Positions 5,567-9,352 of a stretch of DNA of 9,352 nt are shown here, in pieces. The notes beneath the pieces were generated by a model. That model saw nothing but the letters and a program-made list of their open reading frames with translations, was not told where the DNA came from and did not search any database. Within the stretch, counting starts at the first letter, position 1; each line of letters begins with the position of its first letter. Source of the DNA: CBDULX01 sp965368175 (lineage in GTDB: Bacteria; Pseudomonadota; Gammaproteobacteria; SZUA-229); assembly GCA_965368175.1 (NCBI GenBank), contig CBDULX010000120.1:1-9352 (forward strand), in the 5' to 3' direction. The position numbers were made by a program, and so were the translations under genes.

Positions 5567-6772
5567 ATGAGGCGAATTCTGGCGAAACACCTGGGAATTT
5601 CTCGGAGAATAAGCTTAAGACTGATGGTGGTTACCGGTCTGATGCTGATATTTGCCCTGTTCTGGCAGTTCAATATGCAAAATCGAGAGCAGTTTAGTTC
5701 GATGATGATGGCTCATCAGGAAGCCGAGTTCAGCCACAAGATGCGCGATGCCGTGAGCCTGAGGCAGTTGAGTATTCAACGTATGTTGAATCTTCGGGAT
5801 GTATTCGAGCAGGACGAGGAATACCAGCGATATCTGTCATATGGCACAGAATTTTTGCTGGCCCGTAATAAACTTAAATTTCTCAACCAGTCCAGACAGA
5901 TCCGAGCCACCTATCGGCAACTGCTGGATGCAGTAAATTACGCACAGCCTTATCATGCCTATTTGATTGAGAATATCATGTTCGGCACCCTGAGCAGTGA
6001 AGAGCTCTGGCTCATATCCAATCGTGGTTCGGTGGCGATGCAGAATGTGCTGGATGTACTGGACCGTCTGGTGGCATTGCAGCAGCAAAATTATCTTCAG
6101 CTGGTCGAAGATCACATGCAGTCCCGTGAATCCCGATGGATGATTACCAGTTCCATATTTATCGTGAGCATCCTTATCTCCCTGATCATGTTACGCAGAT
6201 CGGATCGCCGTTATAGCAATGCCAGGAAGCTGTCGACTATGGATGGTGTAACGGGCACCTACAACCGGCGTTATTTTGATATGGTGCTGGAAGATGAGTG
6301 GAAACGCAGTCAACGTGAATTTACACCACTGAGTCTGATCATGATCGACATTGATTTTTTCAAAGACTATAACGACCGTTTTGGACATCTGGTGGGGGAC
6401 ATCTGTCTGTATAGTGTGGCCAGTATTCTGGGAGGACAGTTAAAGCGTGCGTCGGATTTTATTGCCCGTTACGGTGGTGAGGAATTTGTCATCCTGTTGC
6501 CCAAAACCAATCTGGAATATGCCCGTAAACTGGCTGAGCATTTGCGACAGGCGCTAGTTGGATCGCAGTTGCAGGCCGGTAAATTTGATGTCAGCCCCTG
6601 GCTTACTGTGAGCATAGGTGTGGCCAGTACTATTGCCGAGTATGAGCAATCCAGCAGTGTGCTACTGCGGGCGGCAGACCAGTGTTTGTATGAAAGTAAA
6701 AGTCAGGGGCGTAATCGGGTCACTACGACCAGACTGGAGCAGCCAGAACTGGCCGCGCTTGAAAGCCATTAG
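5567..6772 (+). CDS. Membrane-anchored diguanylate cyclase (GGDEF) with a periplasmic sensor region
   Basis: This protein condenses two GTP into the second messenger c-di-GMP, which in bacteria favours sessile growth over motility. Of 401 residues, a basic N-terminus precedes one transmembrane helix (about 17-34), a helical periplasmic region (about 37-190) and a second transmembrane helix (about 192-209). The GGDEF domain (about 222-387) has DGVTGTYNRRYF, metal-binding Asp261 in DIDFFKDYND and the active signature GGEEF at 303-307. The product-inhibition I-site RxxD is intact (Arg294-Asp297, five residues before GGEEF). There is no EAL or HAMP domain. The periplasmic part is a predicted four-helix-type sensor that I cannot assign to a named family. 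The start has AAGGA 11 bases upstream (5551-5555) and GGG closer (5563-5565). It stands alone, divergent from rnd. Confidence 0.93.
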   Translation: MRRILAKHLGISRRISLRLMVVTGLMLIFALFWQFNMQNREQFSSMMMAHQEAEFSHKMRDAVSLRQLSIQRMLNLRDVFEQDEEYQRYLSYGTEFLLARNKLKFLNQSRQIRATYRQLLDAVNYAQPYHAYLIENIMFGTLSSEELWLISNRGSVAMQNVLDVLDRLVALQQQNYLQLVEDHMQSRESRWMITSSIFIVSILISLIMLRRSDRRYSNARKLSTMDGVTGTYNRRYFDMVLEDEWKRSQREFTPLSLIMIDIDFFKDYNDRFGHLVGDICLYSVASILGGQLKRASDFIARYGGEEFVILLPKTNLEYARKLAEHLRQALVGSQLQAGKFDVSPWLTVSIGVASTIAEYEQSSSVLLRAADQCLYESKSQGRNRVTTTRLEQPELAALESH

Positions 6773-6935
6773 GAAATCTCCATGGAACCTCTGATTAAGT
6801 CTGGTTGAGTTCAGGCTGCAATTGATTGTTTAGATTTTTAATGAAGTAAGGCGGTAGTTATTCTATTGCAACGAAATCGGGGGTAACTGGGCGCTTTTAG
6901 CCAGCATAAAACAATCATGACCTGTTCAGGGTGTC
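6773..6935. other. Convergent intergenic region without a recognisable element
   Basis: This 163-bp gap separates the convergent ends of the diguanylate cyclase gene and gloA. I see only weak hairpins, such as CTGGGC/GCCAG with a bulge around 6886-6904 and CCTG-TT-CAGG at 6921-6930, neither followed by a convincing T-run in either direction. No promoter or small gene is supportable. Confidence 0.4.
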
Positions 6936-7322
6936 TCAGGTTTTCGGCCCCAGTAATTCGATCTGATAGCCGTCAGGGTCTTCCACAAAGGCAATAATGG
7001 TGGTGCCCGCATTCATTGGCCCGGCTTCCCTGAGAATTTTGCCGCCCTGCTGCCTGATTTTATCTACTGCCCTGTAAACATCTTCTACTTCGACAGCCAG
7101 ATGGCCGAAGCCTGTACCCAGGTCATAGCTCTCGGTGTCCCAGTTATGGGTGAGTTCGATGGCGCTATTGCTTTTCTCGTCGCCATAACCGACGAAGGCC
7201 AGAGTGAATCGACCCTCGGGGTACTCTTTTTGCCTGAGCAATTTCATGTTGAGGATGTCGGTGTAAAACCTGATCGATTTGTCCAGGTTACCGACCCGGA
7301 TCATGGTGTGTAACAGGCGCAT
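6936..7322 (-). CDS. gloA: Lactoylglutathione lyase (glyoxalase I)
   Basis: Glyoxalase I isomerises the hemithioacetal of methylglyoxal and glutathione to S-lactoylglutathione, the first step of glutathione-dependent methylglyoxal detoxification in the cytosol. The 128-residue protein is a two-module vicinal-oxygen-chelate fold. All four metal ligands are at the positions of E. coli GloA: His5, Glu56, His74 and Glu122. The N-terminus MRLLHTMIRVG and the motif TTIIAFVEDPDGYQIELL (about 107-124) are nearly those of E. coli. The short form without the long insertions of zinc-type enzymes predicts Ni or Co dependence. AGAGGA (7332-7337) lies nine bases before the start, inside the end of the upstream gene. 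The stop of the ClsB-like gene is one base before this start, so the two are co-transcribed. Confidence 0.96.
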   Translation of the reverse strand: MRLLHTMIRVGNLDKSIRFYTDILNMKLLRQKEYPEGRFTLAFVGYGDEKSNSAIELTHNWDTESYDLGTGFGHLAVEVEDVYRAVDKIRQQGGKILREAGPMNAGTTIIAFVEDPDGYQIELLGPKT

Positions 7323-7323
7323 A

Positions 7324-8517
7324 TCAGTAATTCCTCTGTTTAAGAATGATTTTCCAGTGTCTGAGAATCCTCAAACGGTTTAACAGGTGGTCAGCCAGTT
7401 GTATATAAGCGGACCAGAACCATATTCTGAGGCGACTCAACCAGGAACGGCGTTTCCATTGTTCCTGTAGCACCTCATGGCATTGCTGGAAATCCTGATT
7501 GAACATGGACACCACTGAACTGGCAAAGCCATCATCCTGAATTTCCTGATTAGCATCAAGGTTCCATAGCAGATTCCATCGATCGATATTACAGGAGCCT
7601 AGTGACACCCAGTCGTCACACAACACCAGTTTTGCATGCATGAAGCGGGGCTGGTATTCGAATATACGCACGCCATCGCGTAACAAACGGTGATAATAAT
7701 GCTGAGCCAGGTAACGCGCCATGGGTAAATCGGTAATCGGGCCGGGTATCAGTATACGCACATCGGCACCACGCAATGCCGAACGGCGCAGTTCCCGGCG
7801 TAACTTGCGGGAAGGCGCAAAATACGCCGTGCTCATCCACACCCGTTTTCTGGCATGACGAACATGCTGGATAAAGGAGCGCTTAATTTCCAGAAAGCGA
7901 GGGCCCTGGGTCATAGTGACCCGTCCCAGCTGGTCGAATTTATCTGACTTTTCACGTAATTCCGCTAATGGGATGTCCGACCAGATTCGCCAGTTATTTG
8001 CAAACAGGGATTGCCATTGCAGTACGTTGGGCCCTTCGATTTTAACCATGTTCTCCCGCCAGGTTTTGCTGGTATGATCAGCAGGATCGAATTCATCGAT
8101 CAGTCCGGCGCCGCCAACATAAGCGATGCGACCGTCCACCACCAGCAGTTTGCGATGGTCCCTGAACAGGGCGAGCTGGTGTTTCTGTAATTCTATCGGG
8201 TTATAAAAGCTGACATGTACTTTGTTTTGTTGTAGAAACTGTAAATCACTGCCAGCGAGTTTGCGGCTGCCGAAAGCATCCATTAAAAAATAAACCTGGA
8301 CGCCGCGCTGTTGTGCTTCTGCCATAGCCTGAAAAAAACGCTGTGAAACCTTGCCGGAGTTGACCAGGTACATTTCCATCAGTATATAATGCTGTGCCTG
8401 ATGCATACTTTGTAGCATGCTGTTGAAAAAAACCGGACCATCAATCAGTAATTTGAATCGGTTGCCATGTTGCCAGGGAAATCGAAATTTCTGGTCATGT
8501 GACGAATCGCTTTGCAT
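7324..8517 (-). CDS. Phospholipase D family protein, cardiolipin synthase B-like
   Basis: Two HKD motifs define the phospholipase D superfamily: His121/Lys123/Asp128 in HRKLLVVDGR and His294/Lys296/Asp301 in MHAKLVLCDDW, each followed by a glycine/asparagine segment (YVGGAGL, LGSCNIDRWNL). The 397 residues, the absence of N-terminal transmembrane helices and the domain spacing resemble E. coli ClsB (413 residues) rather than ClsA. The likely reaction is phosphatidyl transfer making cardiolipin, or from phosphatidylethanolamine making phosphatidylglycerol, at the inner membrane. A basic, aromatic C-terminus (about 355-397) could dock on the bilayer. gloA follows after one base. No Shine-Dalgarno is visible, and TACAAT ends six bases before the ATG, so the mRNA may be leaderless. 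Another PLD-type enzyme cannot be excluded, so the clsB symbol is not assigned. Confidence 0.87.
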   Translation of the reverse strand: MQSDSSHDQKFRFPWQHGNRFKLLIDGPVFFNSMLQSMHQAQHYILMEMYLVNSGKVSQRFFQAMAEAQQRGVQVYFLMDAFGSRKLAGSDLQFLQQNKVHVSFYNPIELQKHQLALFRDHRKLLVVDGRIAYVGGAGLIDEFDPADHTSKTWRENMVKIEGPNVLQWQSLFANNWRIWSDIPLAELREKSDKFDQLGRVTMTQGPRFLEIKRSFIQHVRHARKRVWMSTAYFAPSRKLRRELRRSALRGADVRILIPGPITDLPMARYLAQHYYHRLLRDGVRIFEYQPRFMHAKLVLCDDWVSLGSCNIDRWNLLWNLDANQEIQDDGFASSVVSMFNQDFQQCHEVLQEQWKRRSWLSRLRIWFWSAYIQLADHLLNRLRILRHWKIILKQRNY

Positions 8518-8556
8518 GGTGTCATTGTAAGTTAATTTCTTATCAAGACGAACATT

Positions 8557-9297
8557 ATGAATGGATTAAACATCGAGCCAGAGCAAATTAAAGATATTTT
8601 TGCTGAAAATACCCGCCCTATGATGCTGAGTTTGCAGGCCTCCAGTGATGTCGGTGCCAGTCCGGCCCTGGATATGATCAAGGCCATGCAATCCACCATC
8701 GATATCATGATGCGACAACAGTCTGACCGGAAAAATAACGCTCCCGGAGTATTGAGCAGTAAGGAACTGAGTGAAATCGGCGATTTTGCCATGAATCTGC
8801 TGGAACAGTTGGCCATAGTGGCGGCAAACATGGGTATGCAGGACAGTATGATTGCCCTGCAACGATTATCATTACCGGTGGCGTACTGGTTAATTCAGCA
8901 AGGCGCTGAAATTGCCAAACTGGATATAGTTGTGAATGCCTTGTCCGGTTTGGCCAACACCATCACAGATCCGACAGAGCTGGAACGATTAAGTCGTTTA
9001 ATAGGCCAGATCATTGAGCATGCCAGCGCTGAAATCCGGCAGGACCTTGAACAGACCAATCCCATGCGACCCTGGCGAATTATCAATCTCAACTGGGGCA
9101 TAGTGGCCACCCGCAGTCATAATGCAGAGTTGATGGATAAGGTATTCGAACAACTGGTGAAAAATATCCCGGTAGATGCCAAAGCGTTTTTTATCGAAGG
9201 CATGCAGCAAATGGATATTATCGGATACCCCGATCATGTGCGTAAGGTGATGGAAAAATACAACCGGGCCTGGGGGAATCAGGATAGCCTGCATTAA
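8557..9297 (+). CDS. Unrecognised helical cytosolic protein of 246 residues
   Basis: I do not recognise this family. The protein has no signal peptide, membrane helix, cysteine cluster or nucleotide-binding motif. It appears almost all alpha-helical, with several amphipathic helices (about 7-28, 36-56, 68-93, 96-118, 122-136, 138-165, 188-203, 209-221, 227-240) like a helical-repeat scaffold. A low-complexity break lies near 56-66. The distinctive part is RPWRIINLNWGIVATR at 171-186, which looks like a conserved core. Codon use resembles its neighbours, so recent transfer is not suggested. It is divergent from the ClsB-like gene across 39 bp, so their promoters must overlap. The ribosome binding site is weak. 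A heptamer repeat array begins directly after the stop codon. Coding status is likely from its length and composition. Confidence 0.75.
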   Translation: MNGLNIEPEQIKDIFAENTRPMMLSLQASSDVGASPALDMIKAMQSTIDIMMRQQSDRKNNAPGVLSSKELSEIGDFAMNLLEQLAIVAANMGMQDSMIALQRLSLPVAYWLIQQGAEIAKLDIVVNALSGLANTITDPTELERLSRLIGQIIEHASAEIRQDLEQTNPMRPWRIINLNWGIVATRSHNAELMDKVFEQLVKNIPVDAKAFFIEGMQQMDIIGYPDHVRKVMEKYNRAWGNQDSLH

Positions 9298-9352
9298 AAG
9301 TTGCAAGTTACAAGTTACAAGTTACAAGTTACAAGTTACAAGTTACAAGTTA
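9298..9352. repeat. Tandem AAGTTAC heptamer array running off the window end
   Basis: Directly after the TAA of the preceding gene there is one variant unit, AAGTTGC (9298-9304). Six perfect AAGTTAC units follow (9305-9346), then a partial AAGTTA (9347-9352) at the window edge. At least 55 bp are repeat, with no spacers, so this is a simple-sequence tandem repeat and not a CRISPR array. The true length is unknown because the window ends inside it. A seven-base unit is prone to slippage, and copy number is probably variable between strains. Confidence 0.95.

Noticed and set aside
8532..8862. Two minus-strand frames of about 98 codons opposite the start of the 246-residue protein gene
   Set aside because: They overlap each other and the longer plus-strand gene, lack ribosome binding sites and have atypical composition.
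9298..9352. CRISPR array
   Set aside because: The repeat is a contiguous 7-bp tandem unit with no unique spacers and no cas genes nearby.

Overview
This window looks like ordinary chromosome from a free-living gammaproteobacterium of moderate GC content. The evidence is an adjacent fabA-fabB pair (the anaerobic unsaturated fatty acid branch point, arranged as in Pseudomonas and relatives), a DEDD-type RNase D with an HRDC domain followed by a DUF3549 protein, a DUF4426 exported protein, a short Ni/Co-type glyoxalase I and a ClsB-like phospholipase D. All of these are typical of Gammaproteobacteria. I cannot name the order or genus from the sequence. I see no transposase, phage gene, CRISPR array, tRNA or rRNA.

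Layout: positions 1-184 are non-coding and repeat-rich, with two imperfect palindromes and a spaced 19-bp inverted repeat. Positions 185-5505 carry six genes, all on the minus strand. Read in transcription order they are rnd, a DUF3549 gene, an AT-rich terminator and promoter region, a LexA/UmuD-like S24 autoprotease gene without a DNA-binding domain, a DUF4426 secreted protein gene, a long hairpin, then fabA and fabB. At 5506-5566 the orientation switches to a plus-strand diguanylate cyclase gene (5567-6772). This converges on a minus-strand pair, a clsB-like gene and gloA, separated by one base (8517 down to 6936). Divergent from the clsB-like gene and only 39 bp away is a plus-strand gene for an unrecognised helical 246-residue protein (8557-9297). 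A tandem AAGTTAC heptamer array starts immediately after its stop codon and runs off the window.

Functional themes: FabA and FabB together make and elongate the cis-3-decenoyl intermediate that leads to unsaturated fatty acids, and the ClsB-like enzyme acts on the resulting phospholipids. RNase D trims structured RNA 3' ends. The GGDEF protein would make c-di-GMP in response to a periplasmic signal. GloA removes methylglyoxal. These are mostly housekeeping functions with no single pathway across the window.

The most interesting part is the S24 gene and its upstream region. The protein keeps the Ala-Gly cleavage site and the Ser/Lys dyad of LexA but has no winged helix. Its best promoter has a 17-bp spacer almost entirely filled by GTTC-N7-GTTC, a spacing known from alphaproteobacterial LexA operators, and an exact 12-bp repeat lies on each side of the promoter. 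I did not find a convincing large, undescribed multi-gene system. The novelty candidates are this locus, the unknown 246-residue protein and the intergenic repeats.
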